64,000 bases of DNA, from contig PTFA01000396.1 of NCBI GenBank assembly GCA_003342895.1, positions 121,584-185,583 on the forward strand, written 5' to 3'. The stretch's first letter is position 1; the number at the start of each line of letters is the position of its first letter. Under the pieces are notes generated by a model. It had not been told where the DNA came from and did not search any database. It saw only the letters and a program-made list of their open reading frames with translations. The DNA comes from Casuarius casuarius (lineage: Eukaryota; Chordata; Aves; Casuariiformes; Casuariidae). The position numbers and the translations under genes are program-made. Positions 49,301 to 60,300 of the stretch are shown here, one piece after another.

Positions 49301-51302
49301 AAGCATTTGAAGATTGAAAGAAGTTTATAAAAACACAGTTTTGACCTATTACCCATCTCCATTCCTGCTCCAGAGCTACTGCAATGGGGATATAGCAGTC
49401 TGATTAGACAAATGAAGCCTTTGCAACTCCAACAGCTGCCATGGCAATTTGCCAGGAGACCCCCAAAGGCTCCACCACTTCTGAATCTACACAATTTTGT
49501 AAACAAAATTAAAGAGCACACAAACATATGGTGAAGAGTATCAGCTCAACAGGCTAAGAATATATCAGCTGGGATATATTAACAATTTCAGATACAAGAG
49601 GTCACCAAGTAACAGGATCACATTGCAGAAGGGAGAAGCGAAGAAGGGGTGGAGAACACGTGCAAACATCTAGTGCTGGGTTAATTCAGTTCACAAGGTT
49701 TAACAGGGCAAGGGGCCCGGTTGCAGCATGGCTGGAGCACACAGCGCAAAGTCAGCTCCCCAGGGTACATAGCAAAGGGTTATGCCCAAATCTCCCCGGT
49801 CAGCCACGTGCGATGGATAGTTTACTGCACCCTGACCGCAACCATACCAGCAGCAGTGGCGACCTCCAGAGCCTGGCAAAGGGCACATTTTGATAGTAAA
49901 AGCTGATGTAGACTGTTTAAACGGGAGGTTAAAGGTGAGCATGACATAAGTGCTAAGGAGCACAGGAATGTGACATGGTGCAGGGAGGGAGGGGACAACG
50001 TGTTGGCCCAGAGCATGGGCCCTCTTTCCAAAGGACAGTGTGCTGTGACCTTCACTGGTCTCCTTCCCGCAGAAGGGCCTTACAAGGGAGGCAGAGGTTT
50101 ACACACTAAAATTATAACAGAAGACCTAAATAACTTCCTAGCAGGGAAGTTTGCTGCAGCTGATGGAGCAGAGAAACTGTGGCCAGAGTTTGTCTTCAAA
50201 GATAGTGAAAACACAGCACACAAAACTGATATGTCAGCAAGGGCCATTGGAGCAGCTCTGTTACATCTGCTCCTCTGGTTCCCCCGACCATATAACATTA
50301 TTCAAAACCAGAAAAGGCCCATGAACATCACATGTTGATATAACTCACCAAAATAAATAAAAATACCCTTCCTCTTTGCTAACTAGGCACCATCATACTG
50401 GACAGCCACAAAGATCCCTCCAGTATCAAGAAAACTGAAGGAAACACTAATTAAAGACATTTATAAACTGGATGATATTATTAGCTTTAAAAAGTGAGGC
50501 TGCTGTGATGGAAAACAGCCTGCTCCAGGCTTGCAGGGTTCGCTGAGCACATCAGGGGACCGGGGAAGGAGGAACTGGTTGTTATAGCTTGTTTGGATTG
50601 TCAAAAATTTATTCATCATAACCACTGTTAGAAAAGTCCTAGTGTCACTGTGAAGAGCTCTGCCCAAGTGTTACGAAAAAGTCACACACAAGACACTAGG
50701 AGCTGCTGTGCTTAAAAAAGAAAGCTTTGATCCGAAGTAATAATCATACAAAGTGAAAATTTCTTGACAGGGACAGCTCATGGAGTACGCGCTTGTGCTG
50801 GTGGGATGAATTTGGCCTCAGTGAACATGCAGCCTCTGAGCCTCGCTCCGTTCGGTGCAGCTCTTAGGTAGAGCCCAGGTGGCCACTGCCCAGAGTATCA
50901 ACACCTGCAACCGTTCTGGGGACAAACCCCTGCTTCCTGAACATGCACAGAGAAGGACTTTGGGTAATAACAAGACCTGTCAGTGATGCTAGGTAAACAT
51001 AGGGTATGCCCATATAAACATGGGCAGAATTAGAGATCCTTACTTTTCAGGAAACCAGTTTCAAATTAAAAAGACATTAAGAGGGATATTTCAAGCAAAC
51101 AAACAACATGGACTGTGTGACCATCTGAATGACAGATATTAACTGTCTTTCTTTTCCCTTAGTCTCTCAGCAGGGTGAAAGCCAGAGACGCTTGTACAGA
51201 GAGCTGCTGAGAAACTACAATCGTCTTGAACGACCTGTGGTGAACGACTCCCAACCTCTTGTAGTTGAACTTCAGCTCTCTTTGCTGCAGATAATTGATG
51301 TG
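34243..51302 (+). CDS. CHRNA8: Neuronal nicotinic acetylcholine receptor alpha8-type subunit, first two exons only
   Basis: Two coding exons, 34243-34321 and 51163-51302, join in phase 1 to give the first 73 residues. Residues 1-26 are a signal peptide; residues 28-73 start the extracellular ligand-binding domain. [20 protein letters not shown] and NDSQP...SLLQIIDV match the alpha7/alpha8 branch, and [10 protein letters not shown] with [10 protein letters not shown] favours alpha8 over alpha7 (QGEFQRKLYKEL...VYFSLSL). Family knowledge: alpha8 forms alpha-bungarotoxin-binding, cation-permeable pentamers in bird brain and retina, alone or with alpha7, and is absent from mammals. The remaining exons (rest of the binding domain, four membrane segments) were not found before 64000, so the gene runs off the window. 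Confidence 0.88.
36073..36094 (+). repeat. Long G-run (G10 A G8 A GG)
   Basis: Ten G, one A, eight G, one A and two more G are followed by purine-rich GACAGGAAATAAG and a short A-run. The tract could fold into a G-quadruplex on this strand. It is low-complexity sequence inside CHRNA8 intron 1. Confidence 0.9.
39889..40400 (-). repeat. CR1 LINE fragment, reverse
   Basis: Reversed CR1 order on the + strand: AATTCAGCTGGAAGGACCTC, CCTGGTCCAACCCCCCTGCT, TCTCCAAGGATGGAGATGCC, TTGGTGCTGTCCCTGTGCAC, CGTCCCCAGGCTAAAACC and TTGGTGGCCTCCGCTAGACT. It begins with the same TATAGAAACCTAGACTT-like 3' end as the copy at 42.7 kb. Confidence 0.88.
42722..42818 (-). repeat. Short CR1 fragment, reverse
   Basis: TATAGAAACCTGGACTTGT, AATTCAGCTGGAAGGGACCT, GGTCACCTGGTCCAGCCCCC and CACAGCAGGGACAGCTCAGT are nearly the same as the start of the copy at 39.9 kb. 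The element is cut off after about 100 bp. Confidence 0.85.
44499..44518. repeat. Short imperfect CA repeat
   Basis: About seven CA units followed by a CACG interruption. It is a minor low-complexity tract in CHRNA8 intron 1. Confidence 0.8.
47546..48281 (-). mobile_element. Solo LTR of an endogenous retrovirus, minus orientation
   Basis: Read on the minus strand it has LTR order: TG start at about 48281, a TATA box (TATAAAAA, 47930-47923), a poly(A) signal (AATAAA, 47670-47665) and an end GGGTCGTGACA at 47546. That terminus resembles avian ERV LTRs as I remember them. AGTCA precedes it at 47541-47545, and TAAGTCA follows at 48282-48288, so a slightly altered target-site duplication is possible. 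No primer-binding site or retroviral genes follow, so it is a solo LTR. The 48281 end is tentative. A GA-rich tract (47786-47825) lies inside. Confidence 0.68.
48626..48825 (-). repeat. CR1 LINE fragment, reverse
   Basis: It starts ATAATCACAGATTGGTCGAA and continues CCAGAGATCGTCCAGTCCAA, GGCTGTGTCCAGTTGGACTT, ATCTCCAGGGTTGGAGACTA and GATAGCCTGTTCCACTACTC. This is the reversed CR1 3' end, about 200 bp long. Confidence 0.88.
51163..51302 (+). CDS. CHRNA8: CHRNA8 coding exon 2 (residues 27-73)
   Basis: The exon is 140 nt, the size I recall for exon 2 in alpha7-family genes, with acceptor TTTCCCTTAG and donor GTAAGT. It completes Val27, then gives [30 protein letters not shown] and SLLQIIDV. It encodes the N-terminal alpha-helix and first beta strand of the binding domain. 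N54-D-S is a possible N-glycosylation sequon. The exon ends after DV in phase 0, the boundary before DEKNQ in the family. Confidence 0.93.
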
Positions 51303-54300
51303 GTAAGTCACTGGCAGTTCTGTTCTCTATTGCACCCATTCGGTGTAACAAATCTGATCCCTGGTGTAAGGAACACGCATTTCTTCTCAGCCAGGCTATC
51401 AGAGATAAAAGCAGACTGGATTTAGCCAAGCATCCTCCCTAAGAGCTAGAGTACATGCTTTGACACTTTGGAGGAGTGAATATCCTTCTAAACTCAAAGC
51501 CATCTCTGCTACAACATGAGCTGCAAGTAGATTAATTATGTAGTTTTTCCATTCATTTTAAACAGAACCGCCCCCAAACCATGTCAATAAATTAAAAGCC
51601 ATGTGTTACTACAAATTATTAATGGCATGTTATTCCTAGAACCATTTGGAATGCAATAACTGGAGACTGCATGCAGTTTTCAGAGCTACCAGCACTGCAT
51701 TTATACCTTTTCATTAGACATTATAATAGTGTTGTCCTCTTCTTCCATCACATCTTTACCATGCACTGTGGTTGAAGGAGCCTGCCCTGAGGTGAGGTTA
51801 GGAATCACAAGAGCGTGCATAGAGCAAAATCTGGAGCTACACCCTGCCAATTGTCTTGACTGATCCTTCTGCAACATGCTTTTGCAGAACTGATGATCTG
51901 ACCCATGGAAAATTTTAACATGATGATCCACGCCAGGATTCCCTTTTCATCATGAAGAGGATTTTATAGGGCAACTCATTAACTTAGAGAGCACTTCATT
52001 CATATATATGCAAAAACCAAGTCAGACCACCTTTACCTGTCAATACAACAAGCTGCTGAACACTTCAGTATCCCTTTCTTTCTCCATCCTACCATTGTGC
52101 ATGCAGTGGTGTAGGCTGTTTTCCCACAGTCTCACTGTCAAGGAGGGAAGAAGGAAGAGACGGAATAAATTTCAAACTTTTGGATAGTTTGAACCCCATT
52201 TTACAGAGGTCCCAAAGTTTTAAATTTCCGACAGTCTTTCTGAAAGTCTCTAGGGGACCAGTTGCTCTTCCCAGAGGGCAAAGCCGTCCCCTGAAAGTGG
52301 AGCTCCCTAGCAGTGTGTAGAGATGCCACGTGAGCACGAGCGGCAGGACCAGCTAGTTGTGGTTCTCCTGGCAGCAGGCAACAGCCACTCAGGCAGGACA
52401 AGAAGCTTTCTGCTTTGAAATATTAGATATTGCACGGAGCTGGAAGAGAGAGGAGTTCAGTAGTCTTAACTGAAGTCACTAACATTCACGGCAGGAGCTC
52501 ACAGCCCTTGACTTGAATGAAAGAACAAAGAAATCCCCCAGCCAATTTTAGGTAAATTTCATTGGGTGATTCCAGGGTTAGCAGAGGCATCTCAGCTCAA
52601 AAGGTCTCCCTTCAAACTCGTTGTGGCATTCTTCTTTTTTGCTGGTATTTTCGTGCAGTAATTTGAGGGCTGGGGTAGTGTAGAGGGCTTTTTACTGTTA
52701 GATATGGGACTATGCGTTTTCAAAGTCAATCCGGAGGAGGAAAGAGCTACATAAAACCCACTTTGGGGGATGCTATGATAGATCTCCAGCTGGGTTTTCA
52801 TGTTCCCATGCGAAATATTTCCTTTCAACAGACAGCATTTTTTAAGCTCTTTACCTCCTTTACGTCATGGTTGTCTGTTCCGATGAATTAGATTTCTCTT
52901 TTCCCTTTTGATGATTCAGAGTAGGAAACAGGTCATCTAAATGGACACATGCACCTGAAACAACGCTTTGCTTCCCTCCACCTCTGCACATACTACAGAC
53001 GCTAGAAGTTCATCAGCTGAAAGCAGTAGTGACTCGTTCCAGACTCATGGTCTTGCATACTGCAGTCATGGTGTCTTTAAAAGCCAGCTGGAGTAACCTG
53101 GGATGTGTATCTTACACTATGTAAAAAAAGGTGCCTCTCTCCTCAGGGGAGTGACAGAAAATCCTCTGTATATGGGCTAAACTACAGTTTCTTCCTTCAT
53201 GCCCTACAATAGTAGTTTAATAAGGAGCCCATACCAGGGACACTTCCAGTCCAGCACAGGTTGTGCAGCATCACCTGAGCTATATAAGCACATTTACAAG
53301 GGAAATGTAGTGTCCTGGACAACTGTCTGGTCTGGTGTGGGACATATTTTGGTTTGAGGCAGACTGAAGGAGAAACCTTCCTCTCTCCTCTGCACAAGGT
53401 GTTGCGTTGGCTGTTTCTCTTTCTTGCCATCCCAGCAGGTGCACCATGCACCAACTTCAGCAGTGGAAACGTTGTTCAGGACATTAGAGCCAGTGCTGCC
53501 GGCAGTCAGTAATCTCTATTAGCTGACAGACTGGGAGGGAAACCAGACAGACAAATTTTCAGACAGACACAGATCTGATGTAGGAGCAGCAACCTGCAGG
53601 CTAAGTGTAGGTTGGACAGAACTTTTCTGGACTAAACTTTATCAGAAACAGGAATAAATAGAGTTATAATGAGGGTAGTTGTTCAATGTGCAAACAAACT
53701 GCTATTGGCTGTCTAAGGAGGCGTCTTCTCCAGAACCCGTGTTTCCCAGCACTGCAGGAGGTTGTGTGACCATGGGAATATTTCCTGGTGGGGCCAAGGA
53801 GAGTGTTACCTTGCAGCACCATAACAGTGCAGGGTGCTAGGCAAGGTCCCAGCCTGATGGGACTTCATGCACCATGCTCCCTGGGGGAGGAAAAAAGAAT
53901 GCCACACTGAGGGGAATATGGATATTAAGGTCTAAAGAAGACATGATATTGCACAACATTACTGCTGGACTCATGGGAATGTTTTACAAGTACTTGCCAC
54001 GACAGACATGAAAAAGCGAGGCCTGGACTATTTCCCTGAGAGAGGAAACAACATAAAGAAGAAAAACGTAAAGAAAAAACCAGTCCCCTGCTTACACAGA
54101 GGGGCTCACTCTTTTCTCTTAACACAAACAATCACTGTTTACTCTTGCCAAGGCTTGAAATCACATCTACCATTCACAAATCTAGGAGAGGCTCCATGAA
54201 GTGGCTCCATGAAGTCTGTTTCCTAACCATACCGCCTCATAACCTAATCAAATCTAAATTCATCTTCTGCAGCCAACCTGCTGAAAACAGCATTTATGAC

Positions 54301-57300
54301 AATCTAGATTCCCTCTGCTGCATAGAGAGGGAAGATACCTCTGAGTTCCCTGTGGTTTGCTGGATAGTAATAACTAGTGGCATTACCTAAAATATGACCT
54401 TCTTTTCTCCCCTCCATTCAAGGCAAATTTCCAAGCATGGCATCCTTAGGTTAGGTTTCCTGCTGGTACCTGCATGTATTTGCCTCCAGGGGTTCCTTTT
54501 CTGCTTTTTAGTGCTCAAAGCCAGCCATCACACTTAAAGCTTTGAGGAACATGTTCTCTGCTTGTCAGATAGACCCTAGGCAAAAAGGGTAGGTGAATGG
54601 TAGGTGAAGGAATTCCTGTCATCAGAGCTAGAATTGTTTCCAAAATTGTCTTAATTCACAACTATAGCCAAGACTGACCTCTCACTTCCAGTAACCTCAG
54701 GGAACAAATAAGCAGAAGAGGGGCCAGTATGATCAGCTCTGCCGGAATTCCTATTTCCAATTCATGCTAGATACCATGCTCCAACTCTTGCTGGAGAGGT
54801 ATATTTTAGGCAAAGCGTGTGACGGTGTGAGATATTTGCATCCCGTTGACCAGCCTTCATTGCTACAAGAACTCCTGTCAGATGCACCACATAGGAGAGA
54901 CAGGCTGTCACAGAAGTGCTGAGGAGTGCTTTTTTCCTCCCGTGCCTTAAGAAAGTATCTAGACAACGATCCTCCTTTTAAACCGAGCAGCACATGGGAG
55001 CAGATACACACAGAGCAGAAATGGCTTATCGCAGTCATCCCACAGCAGGGCTCAGTACAGTTTGCCTTATCCTCTAAGCATAAGGGCGAATTCATCTGGA
55101 GCTGTTTCACATGTATGCAGCTGCCGAGGGCTGTTTTCATCTAGGATTTGTGCCCTGCCCTTCCCTTGCTTCAGCAAGGATTTATCTGGTTGTCCCTCCT
55201 GGAGAGTCCCACCGAGCCCTGACAGCCCCAGCAAGTGCAGCACCTCCAAGAGCGCTGGGAATGGGAGTCCTGTTCTTGCTTTGTCCAAGAGCAGAGCCAG
55301 GCTGTCAGGCTGGAGTAGTTAAAAAATGAGGCATGACATTTTTCACAGCAAAGGAAAAGCAGGCCATTTTTCCTTGGTTCAATGTGATAGGAGCCTGCTA
55401 GGTTGCAACCATTTGTCATCATGAATGATGGCTTGATTGCTCCTGCTGGCATTTGCAGGGGAGCTTATCTGAAAGGGTTTACATCCTTTATGTAGAATCA
55501 CTAATAAGGAATTAAAAAAAATACAGTTTTTATTTTCCAGCTTTCTTTCTTTTAGGGATATTATTCACTGTTACCTTCGGGTCGGTGCCTCAATAACCAC
55601 TGCACCAAAAGCCTTACTGCCCTTGATTATCTGCAGGAGAAAGTTTGATTAGTTTTCTAGGCCACATGTCTCCCCAAACTGCAAGCTTAAATCTTCAAAG
55701 AGAAAAAAAAACCAACCAGCCAACCTACAGAAGAGTATCAAGATTAAAACCCCAGCCTGACTGGAAGTGTATCGCATGTTTTTAAAGACCCCTCTAAATA
55801 AAGAGCCTAATTTTAAGAAGAAGACTGCACCATGATGCAGAGAGAATAAATTCCTGAAAAGCCCTTTCCAAAAGCAAACACACCGCTGAGGTTTCCAGTA
55901 ATTACTGCATTGTCGGTATTGCAGATCACACTCTGACAAGCATGCTCGTTAGCCTGGTGCCCTCAGCGCTTGCAGAGTTCAGGGACGAGGGCAGTGCCAT
56001 CTCTGGCTGGCAGAGGTGGTGGCTCCAGGGCTTGCTATGAGCCCAAGCACAGGTGACATCCGCAGCAGCTCTGGCACCTAGCCCTTCTCCCACGGCACCT
56101 CCGCACAAGCTGTGGCCGCCGGCGCCAAGCACCGCTCAGCCAGGCAGAGGATTCGGGCACCGGGTCCCTCGGTGCCACCAGCAGCAGAAGCACCTTGGGT
56201 GCGGGAGCTGGACCTGCTCAGGGGTGGGAAATCTCCAAAGCTGAAAAGTGGTATGGGCAGAAGGGACAGCCAGGAGCACAGCCAGGAGAGGAAGGGAGAA
56301 GTATCAGCCTGACAAAATCATAGCAAAAAGGGGGCTGAGAGGGGGGACAGGCATCAGCAGATGTCCAAGGGGATGCAAAGAAAAGGCTCCTGCAGGTGAA
56401 GGGAGGGCTGCACAGAGCTTACTGCAACCCAGAAAGCCCCTGAGCAAACTGAAACTGATCCAGGAAACACGAACCTGCCTGCAGAGACACGGCAGGTGAG
56501 AGGAGATTCTTTCATAAACCCTTCCTATTTCTGTCCTCTCTTATCTAGTCCCTTTGAATTCTCTTTGGAAAGATTTATTCCAGTTTATATTCTAATGAAA
56601 CCTGCTTCTTTGAGCTTGAAAGTCCCTTTGGTCTGCTTTGCTCATGAGACGGAGGAGGCACAGGCAGATCCACCGCAGAGGTCGGGTTGTGCGTCTCCCC
56701 TCGCACGGCTCAATCCGGTAGTGCTCTTCTTTCTGCTCACTCCCCCCGCTGTGCCCGAGCACGTGCCAGGCTGCCCAAGTACGTAACACACCACGGTTAT
56801 TCAGGTGCTTTTTTGGGGAATTTCCTCCTGTTTCAGATGGAATCATGACTAGAAAAAGGGACTGCAAGTCTCCAGTGGGAAGCCACAAGAATACCATGGA
56901 AAAAAACCAAACCCAGCCACCCATGGTTGATCATTTTGCACTTCCAGAAGCCAAAAGTACATTATTTTACTGTAGCTACAACCCCAAAACAAATGCTATA
57001 TCTGGAAAATTCAGCGTGGACTGTTTTGCTTTGATTACACAGCGGGTAACATGATTGCACATCCTACTGAAGGTGAGATTATCCCAAATGTGATCACATG
57101 CTTGTGAACGATCCCATTTAAACTGCAGAACTGGTCGCTACGGTGCATCGAAGATCTTGAAAGGTTTGGAAAGTGGCAAGACAAACTCACAGAAGAGTTG
57201 ACTGGGACAATGCGGAGCAAAGATTCGATCTATCACCTGAAAACCAAGTCTGTGAATCGCTATATAGGGAATCCAGCAGAAAAGATCTGCAGGTACTTGC

Positions 57301-60300
57301 CCTAAGCACTCAGGTGCAGTCATTACTGTTTTAAGCAGAATACAAGCTAAGCCGGTCTGACCCAGTGCAGCAGCTTTTATCTTCTCTACTGGGAACTTAC
57401 CAAACTGCTGGGTTTAAGCTTTAGCTGAGACTGTTTCTCCCCAAATCAGAGACTGCAACTTGGCCTTTCAGGATTTTTTTTCTTTTTTTTTTTTTAAAGG
57501 AAGTGATTAGTGGGGGGACCATTTTTCACAGCAGACAGCTCTCTTCATCAGAGGCACCTCAGTTTACCCACTTGGGTTTGCAGGCGATGTGCTGCTCGGT
57601 TAGCAGGACTCTTGAACCCAGCCTGGGAGAGCTAGCGGGCAGCAGTCTCTTTGCTGGAGCTTGCATGATTTGAATGAAAATTGCCAACGCCGAGGGCTGC
57701 CGGTCAGCAGGCTCTGCGCTGTGGGCTGTGCGCCTACCTTCTCCTCGAAGGCAAGCTTAAGAGAAAGGTAAAAAAGCAGAGGAAGTGCAGGCTGGCCGTG
57801 TATGCACAGCCCTGGTAGCCCCAGGTTACCCAGATAATCACAGAGAAAGAGAGAGAGTAGGGGGAGAGTGAGATACAGAAGGGTCCTGTTAAATTCAGCT
57901 GACTTTGGAAAGAAATTCGGCCTGTTCATCAGAAAATGGGTTCATTGGTTATGGAAAACATTAATACAGAGCAAGCATTGGGCTCTCTTTTTAAAGAGCA
58001 GCTGAAGGTGAGAGGTACCGTACCGCTGCTGGGTATGTTTATTTATAACATTCACCCTCAAAACGATCCTGTTCCCTAGGACACAGGTATTTTAGGGATG
58101 GTGTGGCATGTGAATTGAATGACGAGAAATTTCGAGGGTTAAGTTTTCAGCTCTAATTCTCCATTCTTTTCCTAAACTGGCTTTACAGCAGCTAGGTCAC
58201 CCTGCCCCCCACCCCGCCGCCCCCTCATCCCTGCATCCTCACGTGTCCGGATCTCTGCACTGGACGTTATGCAGCAAACCCACGTCAATGCACAAGAGGT
58301 TCAGAGAAACAAATATAAATATGCCAGTACCCATATGCAGCCATTCATATATTATTCCCAATATAGCATCACTATTCACTAGATTAAACCATAATCCTTA
58401 TAGTACATCCTGTACAAATCTTTTCTGCATAGACAACTTCTAAAACGTAAGCTTGACCACTTAAGATTGAAACACACAAAGCATATGAAAGAGACATAAC
58501 AATGAGAGGATTCTTATTATAGGTATTCTGTATTTTATATATTTACAAAGCATTGATGAGTGGCAGGGAGATAAAAAACGTTTCTCTTTCCAGAAAGTTT
58601 TTCTCCACCAGGCATTGCGGTCTCATCCTGCTGTAAAGCAAGAGCAAACTTGCTGAGACCAGAGCAATGAAACTGATGCAAACTGGAGTAACTGAGATGG
58701 GAATCAGGCTGAATCTCATTATATATTCTGAAAATCAGTAATTAGTGATCACTAGAAGTAGTTATTAAAATTCCAACCAGAAAAATTACAGAAGGTTGAC
58801 AGACGAGTAGATTCATTACAGTTAAATCCCAACTCTCTCTCCCTCTCATAACGCTTGCTTACTGTGACCGATTTTGAACTCTGGGAAAAAAATTTAAATC
58901 AATTGGCCCCTGCATTAGCATGGAAGCAGCTTGAAGAATGGGAATGCTGGGGCTGACTGAGCCATGAGTTATTATTTTGTCTGCCTTCTAAGTGTCAGAC
59001 ATTATTAAAATGTCAGTTCTACTAAGCCAATTAAAAGCACCGCACTTGAGCTTGCTAGCACCGTGAAGTTAGGAACCATGGGAATTATGGCTTCCCATCT
59101 AGTACTACTTAGCCCACATGCTAACGTGAAGTACTATGGCAAAGGCTTAATTACCTGCCTTTTACCCACTGCATTTTCCATCAGCTCCTGCCTGACTCAG
59201 GGCAGGGAGCAGATGGGACTCGCTTAGTGGGCAATGGTTCAATAGGTTGTTTGCCCTGTGTTGTTCAGCATGTCTCTCCAGCTTGGTGGCTCTGTCAGGG
59301 AAAGAAACTTGTCCTTCAGAGAAGCACTCAGCTGCTTGACATGGAAGACCCTTTCCACAGCCCCCGCCACAAAGGCAGCAGGGTCCTGGAAACAAGAGAT
59401 TTCTCTTGGTCATGTCTGACCATTGCCAAGGGCTCGTGGAAAGCAGAATAGCACAGAGGTGCTGCAAGTGGCCACGTTTCTAAAGCCACTAGTTGCAGTA
59501 AAGCATTTAAATCAAAGTTGTTTGGAAGACCTTGAATCTGGTATTTCTTAGTTTCTCGGTGTCTGGAAGCTCAATATATAGCTCTATATTCTCTGTGCAT
59601 AATTTCTGAGACCGTGGCAGTAGTTACTAAGTAAAAACCTTTTCCTTCTCTTTCCATCCCTCATTCCTGCCCTTTTACCTGGCTGATCCTAATAGAAAAA
59701 AAGCAACGCTCCATTATCAAATTTCAGAGCCTCTAATAGCTACAATGTCTCAAAGAAAAGGTCACTGGAATCTTTTAATTTGTATGAAAACATATCTTTC
59801 CGTTGCTCGATTCACTGGATGTTTTGTGTCGCCCAGAATATCTTGACTCAAAGCACTGGATTCTAGCGAAGTTGCAAAACATTGAGAAGGACATCCTCAC
59901 AGTGGGAAACATTGCAGGGTCCTGACAGCACACTGTGGCACCGGCCATGGCATTGGTATCAGTAGATCCAGATCTTCCCCATGGTACCACCAGAGCATCA
60001 CACAGGGATTCAGGAGGTGGCTGTGCCTTCCCTCCCTCCTTCCGCAGTGGGTTTTCTCTTGGCATTGGGGAAAGCAAGAGCATTGCCTTGGCAAAGGAAG
60101 GGGGTGCCCAGCCATGCATGCACACAGGCAGCAGGGCACATGTCCTTAAGCTGCTTCTGGTGAAGCGCTCTGTCCTCAGCACCCCAAAAGTCCTCTAGGG
60201 TGGCTGAGGGTCTCCTTGCCCTGGCAAAGCTGGGCTGATGAGAAGTGAGCCTAAACCCGTGTTCCCTGGTTGTCTGATGTTCTCAGGATGCCTGAAGGCT

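Larger units (their letters stand above)
34322..51162 (+). other. CHRNA8: CHRNA8 intron 1 (16.8 kb)
   Basis: Donor is GTAAGC and acceptor is TTTCCCTTAG. The intron contains a long G-run at 36.07 kb, reverse CR1 fragments at 39.9, 42.7 and 48.6 kb, and a minus-strand LTR at 47.5-48.3 kb. The remainder holds short ORFs with no recognisable protein. No alternative first exon was identified. Confidence 0.75.

Noticed and set aside
49970..50338. 122-codon plus-strand ORF near a GAAGGGCCTTACAAG stretch
   Set aside because: No recognised domain, no splice context, and a chance ORF of this size is expected.
57239..57262. GAAAACCAAGTC, which resembles the start of the third alpha7/alpha8 exon
   Set aside because: The frame gives ENQVCESLYR rather than KNQV followed by WLQ, and no acceptor AG or donor is in place.
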